Translations under genes and position numbers: made by a program
In this document: positions 53,277-62,334 of the stretch, piece by piece
How the letters are laid out: each line of letters starts with the position of its first letter
How positions within the stretch are numbered: the stretch's first letter is position 1
Assembly (NCBI GenBank): GCA_963923035.1
Contig: CAWUKT010000009.1
Location: 62,001-126,000 of the forward strand
From: CAWUKT01 sp963923035
Lineage (GTDB): Bacteria > Bacteroidota > Bacteroidia > J057 > JADKCL01
Length of the DNA stretch: 64,000 nt
Direction: 5' to 3'
The notes under the pieces: model-generated
Databases searched by the model: none
What the model was told of the DNA's origin: nothing
What the model saw: only the letters and a program-made list of their open reading frames with translations

Positions 53277-54086
53277 ATGGAGAATCAATTGCAGATGCGA
53301 ACGAAGAAGCTGCCTTTCCGGTGGATCTACACGGTGGTCCTGATCGCAGCCGCGATCCTGGGAGGCGATGCCGCTGCCCTGGCCCAGGGCAGCGACGCGA
53401 CTACTTCGGACCAAAAGATCCTGTTCGTCCTGACGAGCCACGGCGTCAAAGGCAATACCGGCAAACCGACCGGCTTTTACCTCTCGGAGGCCAGCCACCC
53501 ATGGGAAGTCCTCCACGCCGCCGGCTACACGATTGATTTCGTGAGTCCCCAGGGCGGAAAACCGCCCGTCGACGGCTTTGACCTCGACGATGCCGGCAAC
53601 CTGGCCTTCTGGGAAAATCCGGAGGTCCAGACCAAACTGTCCCAAACGATGCGGCCGGAAGACGTGAATCCGGCCGATTACGCCGCCATCCACTATGTCG
53701 GTGGCCACGGAACCATGTGGGATTTTCCCGACAATACGGCCCTGGCCAAGATTGCCGCAGAGATTTACGAGGCGAATGGCCTCGTCAGCGCCGTCTGCCA
53801 CGGACCTGCGGGTTTGGTCAATATCCGGTTGAGCGATGGAAGCTACCTCGTGGCCGGGAAGCAAGTCGCTGGCTTCACCAATGAAGAAGAGCATGCGGTG
53901 GGCTTGGAGAATGTCGTTCCGTTCCTGCTGGAAGATAAATTGCGGGAGCGGGGCGGAATCTACGGCAAGGCCGCTCCCTGGCAGCCCTACGTCGTCAGCG
54001 ACCAGCGCCTGATCACCGGCCAAAATCCGGCGTCGGCCCGCGGAGTCGGTGAAGCCTTACTCAAGGCATTGAAAGCGGTGGAGTAG
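53277..54086 (+). CDS. secreted DJ-1/PfpI (Hsp31-like) family protein
   Basis: 269 residues from the ATG at 53277; upstream in-frame codons lie in the divergent promoter region. Signal peptide RWIYTVVLIAAAILGGDAAALAQ. The glutamine-amidotransferase-like fold has VGGHGTMWDFPD and the nucleophile elbow SAVCHGPAGLV with its Cys, followed by the Hsp31-type TGFTNEEE-like segment (here AGFTNEEEHAVGL). Such proteins act as glyoxalases, deglycases or chaperones; here it is exported, which is less usual. Ends in a strong terminator. Confidence 0.9.
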   Translation: MENQLQMRTKKLPFRWIYTVVLIAAAILGGDAAALAQGSDATTSDQKILFVLTSHGVKGNTGKPTGFYLSEASHPWEVLHAAGYTIDFVSPQGGKPPVDGFDLDDAGNLAFWENPEVQTKLSQTMRPEDVNPADYAAIHYVGGHGTMWDFPDNTALAKIAAEIYEANGLVSAVCHGPAGLVNIRLSDGSYLVAGKQVAGFTNEEEHAVGLENVVPFLLEDKLRERGGIYGKAAPWQPYVVSDQRLITGQNPASARGVGEALLKALKAVE

Positions 54087-54120
54087 GTCGCCTCAATTGT
54101 TGCTGGTCCCAGCAAAAAGG

Positions 54121-54159
54121 AAGCCCCCTGAACCGGATCACCAGGTTCAGGGGGCTTTT
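54121..54159. terminator. bidirectional terminator between convergent genes
   Basis: 13-bp stem AGCCCCCTGAACC / GGTTCAGGGGGCT with TTTT on the plus side and CCTTTTTG on the minus side. Confidence 0.92.
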
Positions 54160-54205
54160 CGATGGTCAAAAATGAGCGATCTCTTGAATTCGCCCTTTTA
54201 TTGCC

Positions 54206-55534
54206 CTAGTCCCATTCCTTCTCCGAAATTTCCCGGGTCCAGCGTTTTTTTCCTTTCACGTCGATGATCGTAATCGTCAATTTCCGGTTTTGATTGCCTC
54301 CAGTCACCTCCAATACCCCAAAATTACGGTCGCCGACATTTGTCTTTTTGACCAGAAACTCATTGTCCTCGTCCACATCGTAACTCGTCGAGCTCAGCGG
54401 TGAGCAGGTGAGGTCATAGACCGGAACCCCGCCCCCTGGATTCCAGTAACTCAATTCTGTGTGGTGGCGGTCGCCGGTAAGGAAAATCACCCCCTTGATG
54501 CGCTCTTCCTGAATCGCATCCATCAGTTGCTTCCGCTCGTCCGGATGCACCCTGCTCATGTTTTCGTAGCGCGAGTAGGTGCTGAGAACCATGCCTCCCG
54601 TACAGACGAACTTGAAGGGGGCTTTGCTGCCCTTGAGCGCATCGATCAACCAATTCAGCTGTTCCTCGCCGAAATGGGTGCGGTCGCCGGTGGTCCGGTC
54701 GTTGGGAGCGCGGAAATAGCGGTTGTCGAGCAGGAAGAAATCGCAATCGCCCCAGGTAAATTTGGACGTGATGCCGCCTTCCATGTGGGGCAAGCCGTAG
54801 CGTTGGTTGGCCCAGAACAGCTTGAAGGCTTCGAGGGTCAGGTCCTTGTTGACGAAGGAGCGGTCGGCGTCGTTCGGCCCAAAATCGTGGTCGTCCCAGA
54901 TCGCATAATGGTGCATCCCGGCCAGCAGGGGCTGGTAATAGGCCTGGGAACGGGAGTAGGTATGGCGGTAGAAAATGCCCCGCTGCGTGCCCCAATCCGA
55001 CTCGCGGAAGTAGAGGTTGTCGCCCAGCCATACCATGAAATCAGCGTCGGCGTCATTGACATGCTCCCAAATCTCGTATTGGCCGCCGTAGGGCTTCCCC
55101 GGACGATCAAAGGTCGGATCGTTCACGTACGCACAGGAACCAGCGATGAACTTGAAGTCAGGAGGATCGGTACGGTGCTTCCAAAGCGCCTGAGATTGGA
55201 AATGGAAGGGATAATCGAGCGAAACTTTTTGGCCGTTGATGTAAAGGTCAGCATTGTAAAATAGGCCAGGCTCGACCTGATCCGCCAACAAATGGGCTGT
55301 GAAGGCTTCTTCAGCTTTGGTTTGATAGCTCGCGGTCCGAAATTCCTCTCCGCCTTTTTGGGGCCGGTACGCGATCTGGACCGTGGCAGCCTCAGTTGTT
55401 TGCACCCACAGCATCACTTCCCGCATTTCCGAGTAGCCTGCCATGGGACCGGATTGGAGGAGGGCTTTGGCGTCCTGGGCCACGGCATTTCCACCCAGGG
55501 CCAGCGTCAACATCAACAGGAGTAAGTTTCTCAT
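54206..55534 (-). CDS. PhoD-like alkaline phosphatase D family protein
   Basis: 442 residues. Signal peptide RNLLLLMLTLALGGNAVAQ; N-terminal beta-sandwich, then the calcineurin-like core: FIAGSCAYVNDP, MVWLGDNLYF, AIWDDHDFGPNDA and IFLTGDRHHTELS are the metal-ligand segments of PhoD. Hydrolyses phosphate mono- or diesters in the periplasm. Monocistronic. Confidence 0.92.
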   Translation of the reverse strand: MRNLLLLMLTLALGGNAVAQDAKALLQSGPMAGYSEMREVMLWVQTTEAATVQIAYRPQKGGEEFRTASYQTKAEEAFTAHLLADQVEPGLFYNADLYINGQKVSLDYPFHFQSQALWKHRTDPPDFKFIAGSCAYVNDPTFDRPGKPYGGQYEIWEHVNDADADFMVWLGDNLYFRESDWGTQRGIFYRHTYSRSQAYYQPLLAGMHHYAIWDDHDFGPNDADRSFVNKDLTLEAFKLFWANQRYGLPHMEGGITSKFTWGDCDFFLLDNRYFRAPNDRTTGDRTHFGEEQLNWLIDALKGSKAPFKFVCTGGMVLSTYSRYENMSRVHPDERKQLMDAIQEERIKGVIFLTGDRHHTELSYWNPGGGVPVYDLTCSPLSSTSYDVDEDNEFLVKKTNVGDRNFGVLEVTGGNQNRKLTITIIDVKGKKRWTREISEKEWD

Positions 55535-55538
55535 GCTG

Positions 55539-55546
55539 CAAAATTA
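55539..55546 (-). promoter_or_regulatory. -7 promoter box (TAATTTTG) abutting the PhoD-like start
   Basis: Exact TAnnTTTG on the minus strand, ending four bases before the ATG at 55534; no clear -33 element at normal spacing. Suggests a leaderless or near-leaderless transcript if active. Confidence 0.35.
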
Positions 55547-55655
55547 CAAGGCTAGGTGAATAGAACATGAACAATAGGTGGTGATTTTTGCCTTCTACGG
55601 AGTGGGGGGGGATGGAAAAAGGGCGAGAGAATGGAAGGGAGGGGAAAAAGAGGCG

Positions 55656-55689
55656 GAAAAAAGCAGCCCGACCCAAATGGGGCCGGGCT
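55656..55689 (-). terminator. terminator of the T9SS protease gene
   Basis: AGCCCG-ACCC / GGGGC-CGGGCT stem followed by six T on the minus strand. Confidence 0.85.
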
Positions 55690-55719
55690 CAAAACGTTCG
55701 TCAATTACAACTGAGGATA

Positions 55720-58700
55720 TTAATTCATCTTGATCACTTTGTGCTCTTCCACGTAGGAATCAGCGCGGAGTTGGAGCAGGTAGACACCGGCGGGAACATC
55801 CGGCTGGATGCTGAGGTCCCGCGTCCGGATGCCGCTTTGGCGGTAGACTTCCTTGCCCATCAGGTCATACATCACGACTTCCGCACTTTGCTGCGGCAAT
55901 TCCAGTTCCGGAAGGACGATGTCCAAACGGCTTTGGAATGGATTGGGAGAGACCTGGAAGGAATTCCGTCGGGCCGGAATCTCGTCCGAGATGGCCATGC
56001 TCTCGCCTGCGCCTTCACAACTGGTTTCGTAAACCTTGACATTACGGAAATAGGAATTGCTGGTGGTAGGCGCGGCATCCTTGTCGCAGAGGAAGAACAG
56101 CCGGTCGTAGGAGCCCGTGTAAATGGACCCGATCGGAATGGTGTAGCTGGTCCAAGCGGAGGGGACATAATTGTCGTAGGTGGTATTGCCCCAGCTCTGG
56201 GTGCCGTGGACCTTCATGCTCTGGGAAGGAGAAACGCCCGCATCGTTGTCAAAGCCAATGGCGTGGATTTCACCCTCTGCCGTCGACCGGAAATCAAATT
56301 CAATGACCGTATTCGCGGTGACATTGTAATTGAAGCTGATCGATTTCCAGGAATTGTTCTGGACCAGCAGGGTCGCGCCACCATCCTGAACGGCCGCTGA
56401 ACCCTGGTCATTGCTGCCCCCGTAGGTATCGATGCTGACCGCGCTAAAGTCAACCGTCGGGCAGCTGGAGCCACTCGTTGTCGTAACCTGCACATCGTCA
56501 AGGGCGATGTCACTGCGGTAGCCCGCTCCGGTAGTTCCCTGGAACCGCAATTGGACGGTATTGCCGACCCAGGAGGAAAGGTTCACAGTGGCCTGCTGCC
56601 AGCTATTGCCCTGGTCTCCGCTCAACGAGAACTGGTTCCCCGACCAGGTTGAGCCGTTGTTGGTACTGACCTGTACCGTCAGACTGCCCATATCTGCGCC
56701 ATACATGTGGTACCAGAAACTGAGTTCCGCATTGGATTGGCCGCTGAGGTCAAAGCAAGGGCTGGTGATGCTGAAGGTATTGTTGAAGCAGCTGGACGCC
56801 TCGGTATAGAGGAATTTGCCGCCGCCGGAGTGGTCTGCACTCGGACCAGTGCTACCGGAAGGCGTATTGGCGTCGTCCACCGCCCAATCGGCAGCGTCAC
56901 CGCTGACATTGCTCCAGCCGGCTCCTAGGCTGCATGCACCGTCAGGTACGCAGGCAAACAGGGTGTTTTGACACAGCGAGAGGCCATCGAAAGTTTGGGT
57001 ATAGGGGAAGCTGCTGATCGTCGTGGTACAGCCTCCGCCGGAGGAGCCGCCCGCAGCAATGCGGAGATCGTCGACGCAGATATCGCCGGTATAACTGGTT
57101 CCGCTTGTGCCCCGGAACCGCAAACGGAGCTCGGTGGCGCTGGTATAGGCATTCAGGCTCACGGAAGCACTTTGCCAGGCGCTGCCCTGGTCGCCGGTAA
57201 TAGACCAGATTTCGGACCAGGCGGTGCCATCGGTGCTGGCTTCCAACCGCAAGGTACCGACCGTAGCGCCAAGGGCGTGGTACTGGAAGGTCAGGGTGGG
57301 GTTGGAAACGGAAGAAAGGTTGAAGCAGGGAGAATTGAGAATGGCGGTTCGGGTGGGATAATTGGGACTGGAAACCTCCATGTAAGCGTAGTAGGATCCG
57401 GCTGCGGCTCCCGTGGGGCCGGTGCCACTGGATCCGGTTCCCCCGGTTTGGCGGGTCCAATCGAAGTCATCGCCGCTGCCCTGGGTCCATCCCAGGGAGG
57501 ACTCGAAGCCTTCGGTATAGGGGAAGACGCTGATGGTACTCGTGCAGCCGCCACCGCCGCCGCTGCCACTCTGGTAGGCGCCATTCAGGGTATTGGGAGC
57601 ACTGCCGAGCGGGTCGAGGTGGTCACGCAAACGGCGTTGGGGAGAGCCATAGCCATTCCAGGACAGGTCCAAACGACCGTAGATGCCGGGGTCGGCTGAG
57701 GGGTTGGAGCAGTTGATGGAGCTGCCGCCGTGCAACTGGCCGATGATGTGGGAGCTGGCGTTGAAGAGGGGAGAGCCGGAAGACCCACCTTCGGTGACAC
57801 TGTGGCCGTTGGGAGTGCCGTCCCAATTGACCCGCCAATGGGAATTGGTAGGAGTGCCCGACCAGGTATAGGTCGTCGGAGTTTGGCTGTGGGTGGCAAT
57901 TTTCTTGATATCACCCGCTGGGTGGTGGATGCCAACGCCGCCAGATCCGGGACTACTGGTTCGGTTCCAACCGTTGAAGTAAACGTCGTGACCGGCGGCC
58001 CGAGGGTCTTCCGTCAGGCGGAACAGGGCCATGTCGGTTTGCGTCGCATTGGCGATCAGGGTTGCGCCAGCCGTCGTTTGGAGAGCGCCGGGGTTGGAAT
58101 TGGAGCAACCGGGGCTCTCGTATTCCCAGGCAAAGGACCAGTTGGTGGCATTTGGATTGCTGACAGCATCCAGGCCACCGGTGAGGCAGTGGGCGGCGGT
58201 CAAAAATAGCAGGTCACCGTCCTGGGCAGTATTGTTGATGAGGGAGCCGGAGCACCAACGGGTTCCACCCACCAGGATCATGGCAACGCCTTTTTTCTCG
58301 TCCTGCCACGCATTTCCTTCGGAGCAGTTCACATTGACCTGGCAAGCGCCGGAGCTTCCATAGACCCGGGAACCGTCAATATTTGGCGGGGGAATCATCC
58401 GGTAGCCATGGACAGCGTACTGGATGGAGATGATGGCATCTTCCTGGGTTTCAATGGGCTGCTCGTATTCCACGACGATCCCATCAGCGTAGATCAGGCT
58501 GGTCGCAAAGGCTTCCAACTCCTGGCGGGTGCCTTTGTTGTTGCGGTTGGTGAAGGCGCCGAGGACCTGGCTGCGGTCTTCGCTGTAAATGTACAGCCGG
58601 CCGCCTTCGGGCAACCAAAACTTGTCGTAGAGGAGGTTGATGGAAATGGCACCGGGACACAGGATGCGGGTCCGCCAAATCTCCATGCCATCTCCAATGT

Positions 58701-58998
58701 CTTCGTTGTCACCGTCACGGAGCAGGTCGAGGTTGATTTCCTGGGGAAAACCGAACCGCGGCGGCAGGCCATTGGCCTCGTCGCTTTCGTCTTGCGCCTC
58801 GATGAGGCGCAGGTCCAATGAAGGAGTCTGTACAGTTTGGAGGTTGCGCAAAGGCATTACCGGGGAGGAAAAGGAAGTGGGTTGCCCCCCTTCACTCAGC
58901 TGAGCCTGAAGGGTGGGAGCACCCATCAAGGCGATGAAAAAAAGCAAAACATAGCTTCGTGTTCGGCCATACCAAGGGCCTGTCAACATGGAATCCAT
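55720..58998 (-). CDS. large secreted Lys-C-like serine protease with MAM-like modules and T9SS tail
   Basis: 1092 residues. Signal peptide YVLLFFIALMGAPTLQAQ. Residues about 210-465 are a trypsin-fold domain of the lysyl-endopeptidase type: FLTAAHC (H270), ATQTDMALFRL (D322) and TEGGSSGSPLF (S407), with the IHHPAGDIKKIA and GQLHGGSS segments seen in Achromobacter protease I; D436 before YGR may be the lysine-specificity Asp. Two MAM-like beta modules follow (about 490-650 and 670-855), then a jelly-roll-like region, then the T9SS sorting domain (VSPNPFQSRLDIVLPEL...MYDLMGKEVYRQS...VPAGVYLLQL). Exported, surface or extracellular, probably digests proteins. Confidence 0.9.
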   Translation of the reverse strand: MDSMLTGPWYGRTRSYVLLFFIALMGAPTLQAQLSEGGQPTSFSSPVMPLRNLQTVQTPSLDLRLIEAQDESDEANGLPPRFGFPQEINLDLLRDGDNEDIGDGMEIWRTRILCPGAISINLLYDKFWLPEGGRLYIYSEDRSQVLGAFTNRNNKGTRQELEAFATSLIYADGIVVEYEQPIETQEDAIISIQYAVHGYRMIPPPNIDGSRVYGSSGACQVNVNCSEGNAWQDEKKGVAMILVGGTRWCSGSLINNTAQDGDLLFLTAAHCLTGGLDAVSNPNATNWSFAWEYESPGCSNSNPGALQTTAGATLIANATQTDMALFRLTEDPRAAGHDVYFNGWNRTSSPGSGGVGIHHPAGDIKKIATHSQTPTTYTWSGTPTNSHWRVNWDGTPNGHSVTEGGSSGSPLFNASSHIIGQLHGGSSINCSNPSADPGIYGRLDLSWNGYGSPQRRLRDHLDPLGSAPNTLNGAYQSGSGGGGGCTSTISVFPYTEGFESSLGWTQGSGDDFDWTRQTGGTGSSGTGPTGAAAGSYYAYMEVSSPNYPTRTAILNSPCFNLSSVSNPTLTFQYHALGATVGTLRLEASTDGTAWSEIWSITGDQGSAWQSASVSLNAYTSATELRLRFRGTSGTSYTGDICVDDLRIAAGGSSGGGCTTTISSFPYTQTFDGLSLCQNTLFACVPDGACSLGAGWSNVSGDAADWAVDDANTPSGSTGPSADHSGGGKFLYTEASSCFNNTFSITSPCFDLSGQSNAELSFWYHMYGADMGSLTVQVSTNNGSTWSGNQFSLSGDQGNSWQQATVNLSSWVGNTVQLRFQGTTGAGYRSDIALDDVQVTTTSGSSCPTVDFSAVSIDTYGGSNDQGSAAVQDGGATLLVQNNSWKSISFNYNVTANTVIEFDFRSTAEGEIHAIGFDNDAGVSPSQSMKVHGTQSWGNTTYDNYVPSAWTSYTIPIGSIYTGSYDRLFFLCDKDAAPTTSNSYFRNVKVYETSCEGAGESMAISDEIPARRNSFQVSPNPFQSRLDIVLPELELPQQSAEVVMYDLMGKEVYRQSGIRTRDLSIQPDVPAGVYLLQLRADSYVEEHKVIKMN

Positions 58999-59339
58999 AA
59001 TTGAGGGTTAAGATGATTTACGTGAATAGATATACAGTCCCCTAAAGGGGGAGAAATTACTTTATTGCAGGGATGTAAATACTGTTTTTACTTGACTCCA
59101 ATATATCGTTTTTCGTCAAAATCGCAAGGTTCAGGTGGGAGTCAAGCTGACCGTTTGGGGATGATAAAGGCCGGTTTTGTGGAGAACTGAGGGGTAAAAG
59201 AGCAAACAAAGGGAAAGGGATTCGGGGTCTGGGCAAATCTGAATCGGTTTTCTCTTTTTGCCATTTCCCCAACTTTCTCCCACAAAAAAATGTGCAAACG
59301 GAAAGCCATTTGCACATTCTTCGGGAGGGTTATTTCAGA
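58999..59339. other. intergenic region with terminator
   Basis: 341 bases. Contains the fumarylacetoacetase terminator at its right end and, presumably, the promoter of the protease gene. No gene; the frame at 59057-59317 is not coding in character. Confidence 0.5.
59283..59318 (-). terminator. terminator of the fumarylacetoacetase gene
   Basis: AATGTGCAAA / TTTGCACATT stem with a 10-base loop and seven T on the minus strand. The same arms recur at 62239-62300. Confidence 0.85.
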
Positions 59340-60617
59340 TTAGGGCTGGGCCGGCAGGACTTTTCCCCGTACCTCCCCAAACCCAATTCGCAGGCCATCC
59401 TTCTCGCAGAAGCCCTTCATGATCACAGTGTCGCCATCCTGGATGAATTTCCGCTGGGATCCATCGGGCATATCCAAGGGCTTGGACCCACGCCAGCTCA
59501 GTTCGAGCATGGAGCCGTAGGAATCGGGCGTATGGCCACTGATCGTGCCACTCGCGCACATGTCGCCGGCGTTGAAATTACAGCCGTTGACCGTATGGTG
59601 GGCCAATTGCTGGCGCATGGACCAGTACATGTACCTGAAATTGGAGGCGCAGACCTGGTGCGGCTCACCGCCTTCCGGCTGGATATAGACTTCCAATTGG
59701 ATGTCGAAGTTGGCGGGATCGGACGATTGCAGGTAGGGGAGGACCTGGGGCTCCTGGGTCGGACCGGCGAGGCGGAAGGGCTCCAGGGCATCCAGGGTCA
59801 CCACCCAGGGAGAAATGCTGGACGCGAAGCTCTTGCCCAAAAACGGGCCGAGGGGCACATATTCCCACTTTTGGATGTCGCGGGCAGACCAATCGTTGAA
59901 GAGGACCATGCCGGCGATGTGGTTTTCGGCGTCGTCCACCGCAATGCGGTTGCCGAGCTCAGTACCCTGGCCGCAGATGAAGGCCATCTCCAATTCGAAG
60001 TCGAGGAGACGGGAAGGGCCGTAAACAGGTGGCTCGTCGGCATTGGGCTTGGTTTGGCCGGAGGGACGTTGGATATCGGTGCCGGACACCACGATGGAGG
60101 AGGCGCGGCCGTGGTAACCGACGGGCAAATGCCGCCAATTGGGCAGGAGCGCGTTTGCGGGGTCGCGGAACATCTTGCCGACATTGGTGGCGTGCTCGAT
60201 GCTCGAATAGAAGTCCGTGTAATCACGGACAAAAACGGGCATGTGCATGGTGGCCTCGCTTTGCGGCAGCAGGACGCGCTTGCGCAGGTCAGCATCGTCG
60301 CGGAGTTGGGGGTTGTCTGCCGCCAACAATTCGGAAATGGCCTCTCGCAATTGCGTGACCGCGGCGCGTCCCAGGGCGAAGAGCGCATTGAGGGTGCCCT
60401 TGCCGAGGACGGCGGAGTCGATGCCGGTGCCCTTGAGCAGGTCGGAGCCGCGGCTCAGAATGGTGATGTCGAGGACATGGTCGCCGATCGCAATGCCCAC
60501 GTGCGGCAGCTCGCTGCCGTGGGAGAAGATGCCAAAGGGAAGGTTTTGGATCGGGAAATCGCTGTTGGCCGGAACCTCGACCCAGGATTTCAGTGCGGGA
60601 TCATTCGCTTTGCTCAT
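59340..60617 (-). CDS. fahA: fumarylacetoacetase
   Basis: 425 residues. FAH signatures: FVRDYTDFYSSIEHATNVGKMFRDP, PVGYHGRASSIVVSGTDIQRP, DFELEMAFICGQGTELGNRI (metal-ligand E-x-E) and FNDWSARDIQKWEYVPLGPFLGKSF. Cleaves fumarylacetoacetate to fumarate and acetoacetate, the last step of tyrosine degradation. Cytoplasmic. The next gene upstream (rhomboid) ends 32 bases away on the same strand. Confidence 0.98.
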   Translation of the reverse strand: MSKANDPALKSWVEVPANSDFPIQNLPFGIFSHGSELPHVGIAIGDHVLDITILSRGSDLLKGTGIDSAVLGKGTLNALFALGRAAVTQLREAISELLAADNPQLRDDADLRKRVLLPQSEATMHMPVFVRDYTDFYSSIEHATNVGKMFRDPANALLPNWRHLPVGYHGRASSIVVSGTDIQRPSGQTKPNADEPPVYGPSRLLDFELEMAFICGQGTELGNRIAVDDAENHIAGMVLFNDWSARDIQKWEYVPLGPFLGKSFASSISPWVVTLDALEPFRLAGPTQEPQVLPYLQSSDPANFDIQLEVYIQPEGGEPHQVCASNFRYMYWSMRQQLAHHTVNGCNFNAGDMCASGTISGHTPDSYGSMLELSWRGSKPLDMPDGSQRKFIQDGDTVIMKGFCEKDGLRIGFGEVRGKVLPAQP

Positions 60618-60649
60618 GTATTTCGGTGGTGTTGGGAGACGTATGTTGT

Positions 60650-61510
60650 TTATTTCCCGGACAATTCATCCAGGCGCAATTTTTCTTTTTTACTCAGCCC
60701 TTTATAACCTTTTTTCTGGACCTTGTCCAATAATGCGTCCAATTCTTCCCGGTCATTGGCGTATTTTCTATCGTTGCGGTCCCGAACCACGCGGGGGCCG
60801 GGGGCTCTCATAAGGTCACGAAGTTGGAACCGGCGTCCATAGGGTTTGGGGGCGAAGAGATCGGGGCGTTCCAGGATGAGGTAGATCAAAATGGCGGTCG
60901 GCGCCAGCAGCACCAAAACGATCCACCAATTGGTCGTAATGGCTTCGGGCCTCAACAGAATGGCCAGGAGCATCCCCGCGATTCCACCTCCCAAGTGGGC
61001 TTCATGGCCGATATTTCCGGCTTGGGATCGGATGCCAAAGATGGAAACGCCGACAAACAGGATCGCAAACAGCCACGCGGGACAGGGGATGAAGAAAAAG
61101 AGGTAAAACAAAGAGCCGGGAGCGAGATAGACGAAGGCAAAAATGATCCCCGCAATGGCACCGGAAGCTCCAATCATGGCATAATTGGGATTGTTGCGGT
61201 GAACCAAATAAGCGAGCGCATTTCCCCCCATCATCGCCCCAAAATAAATCAACAAATAGCCCAATTCACCGAAGAAAGTCGGCATGGCCATCCCGATGAA
61301 ATACAGGGACAACATGTTGAAGAGGAGGTGGTTGAAGCTGCCGTGGAGAAATGCCCCGGTCACCAGCCGGTAGTATTCTTTGCGTTGAACGATCGCCCCC
61401 ATGTGGAACTTGTAGCGCTCCAGGATACTGACGTCCCGAAAAGCCATGATCGAAGGGATGACGTTGGCCGCCAACAAAACAAATGTGATCAAATCGATTC
61501 CTCTACCCAT
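60650..61510 (-). CDS. rhomboid family intramembrane serine protease
   Basis: 286 residues from the ATG at 61510 (the frame opens at 61579). Six transmembrane helices; GAFLHGSFNHLLFNMLSLYFIG, catalytic GASGAIAGI (Ser) and GHEAHLGGGIAGML (His) are the rhomboid motifs. A cytoplasmic C-terminal tail (about 215-286) is basic and helical. Cleaves membrane proteins within the bilayer; substrate unknown. Confidence 0.95.
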   Translation of the reverse strand: MGRGIDLITFVLLAANVIPSIMAFRDVSILERYKFHMGAIVQRKEYYRLVTGAFLHGSFNHLLFNMLSLYFIGMAMPTFFGELGYLLIYFGAMMGGNALAYLVHRNNPNYAMIGASGAIAGIIFAFVYLAPGSLFYLFFFIPCPAWLFAILFVGVSIFGIRSQAGNIGHEAHLGGGIAGMLLAILLRPEAITTNWWIVLVLLAPTAILIYLILERPDLFAPKPYGRRFQLRDLMRAPGPRVVRDRNDRKYANDREELDALLDKVQKKGYKGLSKKEKLRLDELSGK

Positions 61511-61604
61511 ACTGGTAAAACTAACCAAATCCGATTTCTTCCCTGAAAAGCCTTCGGAAGTTTTTTGTGCAAAAATCATTCTTCCTCTTCTTCCCGCATT
61601 CCAC

Positions 61605-61612
61605 TACATTTG
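61605..61612 (+). promoter_or_regulatory. -7 promoter box (TACATTTG) for the DUF4494 gene
   Basis: Exact TAnnTTTG match 38 bases before the ATG at 61650, in the divergent gap with the rhomboid gene. Confidence 0.5.
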
Positions 61613-61649
61613 CACTCTTTCATTAGACCGAAATAAAACACACGATCTT

Positions 61650-62219
61650 ATGCCCGAGTGGTTCCAAACCAAGGTGAAATTTCTCAAGCAGATGGACAAT
61701 GGCCTGATCAAGCGGGTCTCGGAAACCTATCTGGTGGACGCAATGAGCTTTACTGAGGCGGAGGCCCGGATTTTGATGGAGGTGCAGGACGATCAGCGGG
61801 AGGTGACCATGATGAGCATGTCCAAGAGCAATATCAAGGAGGTGGTCTTCTACGGAGATACGGAGCTGTGGCACAAGGCAAAAGTGACTTATCTGGTGGC
61901 GGATGAGGAGACGGAGAAGGAAAAAAAGGTCACGACCTATCTGTTGGTGAATTCGGAGAATGTAATGGAGGCCTACGAACGGACCCAGGAGCACCTGAAA
62001 GAGATGCTGGTGCCGTTTCGGGTACCCAAGATCGAGGAAACTGCTTTCGTAGAAGTGTTTCCGTTTCAGGCCGGATTCCGGCCTGGCCTCCGCAAGGCAA
62101 CGGCGGAGGACTATCCCGACGAGCCCGTCGAGGATGCAGGTTTAGGGGGCGATGACGCCCCGTCGTACCTGCCGCCCATCCAACCCAAGGAAGATTTCAC
62201 CGTCGGAGAAGAGGAATAG
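61650..62219 (+). CDS. DUF4494 family protein
   Basis: 189 residues from the ATG at 61650 (the frame runs back to 61446 through the divergent promoter). WFQTKVKFLKQMDNGLIKRVSETYLVDAMSFTEAEARI is the DUF4494 signature, a Bacteroidota-specific cytoplasmic family. The C-terminal 45 residues are acidic, Pro-rich and probably disordered. Function unknown. Confidence 0.93.
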   Translation: MPEWFQTKVKFLKQMDNGLIKRVSETYLVDAMSFTEAEARILMEVQDDQREVTMMSMSKSNIKEVVFYGDTELWHKAKVTYLVADEETEKEKKVTTYLLVNSENVMEAYERTQEHLKEMLVPFRVPKIEETAFVEVFPFQAGFRPGLRKATAEDYPDEPVEDAGLGGDDAPSYLPPIQPKEDFTVGEEE

Positions 62220-62238
62220 GGCCACCTGCCCATGAGTG

Positions 62239-62305
62239 AATGTGCAAATTTCAGGAGCCTGCCCGCCATAGGAGAAGCAGTCCCTTTTGATTTGCACATT
62301 TTCAA
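62239..62305 (+). repeat. 11-bp inverted repeat with 40-base loop after the DUF4494 gene
   Basis: AATGTGCAAAT at 62239-62249 and ATTTGCACATT at 62290-62300, followed by TTTTC. The loop is too long for a typical terminator. The arms share ten bases with the hairpin at 59289-59318. Confidence 0.75.
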
Positions 62306-62334
62306 ATTCCCCCATTTGCTAATTTAGAATTCGC

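Noticed and set aside
62239..62300. Inverted repeat as ends of a small mobile element
   Set aside because: Only about 60 bases in total, no visible target duplication and no second full-length copy in the window.
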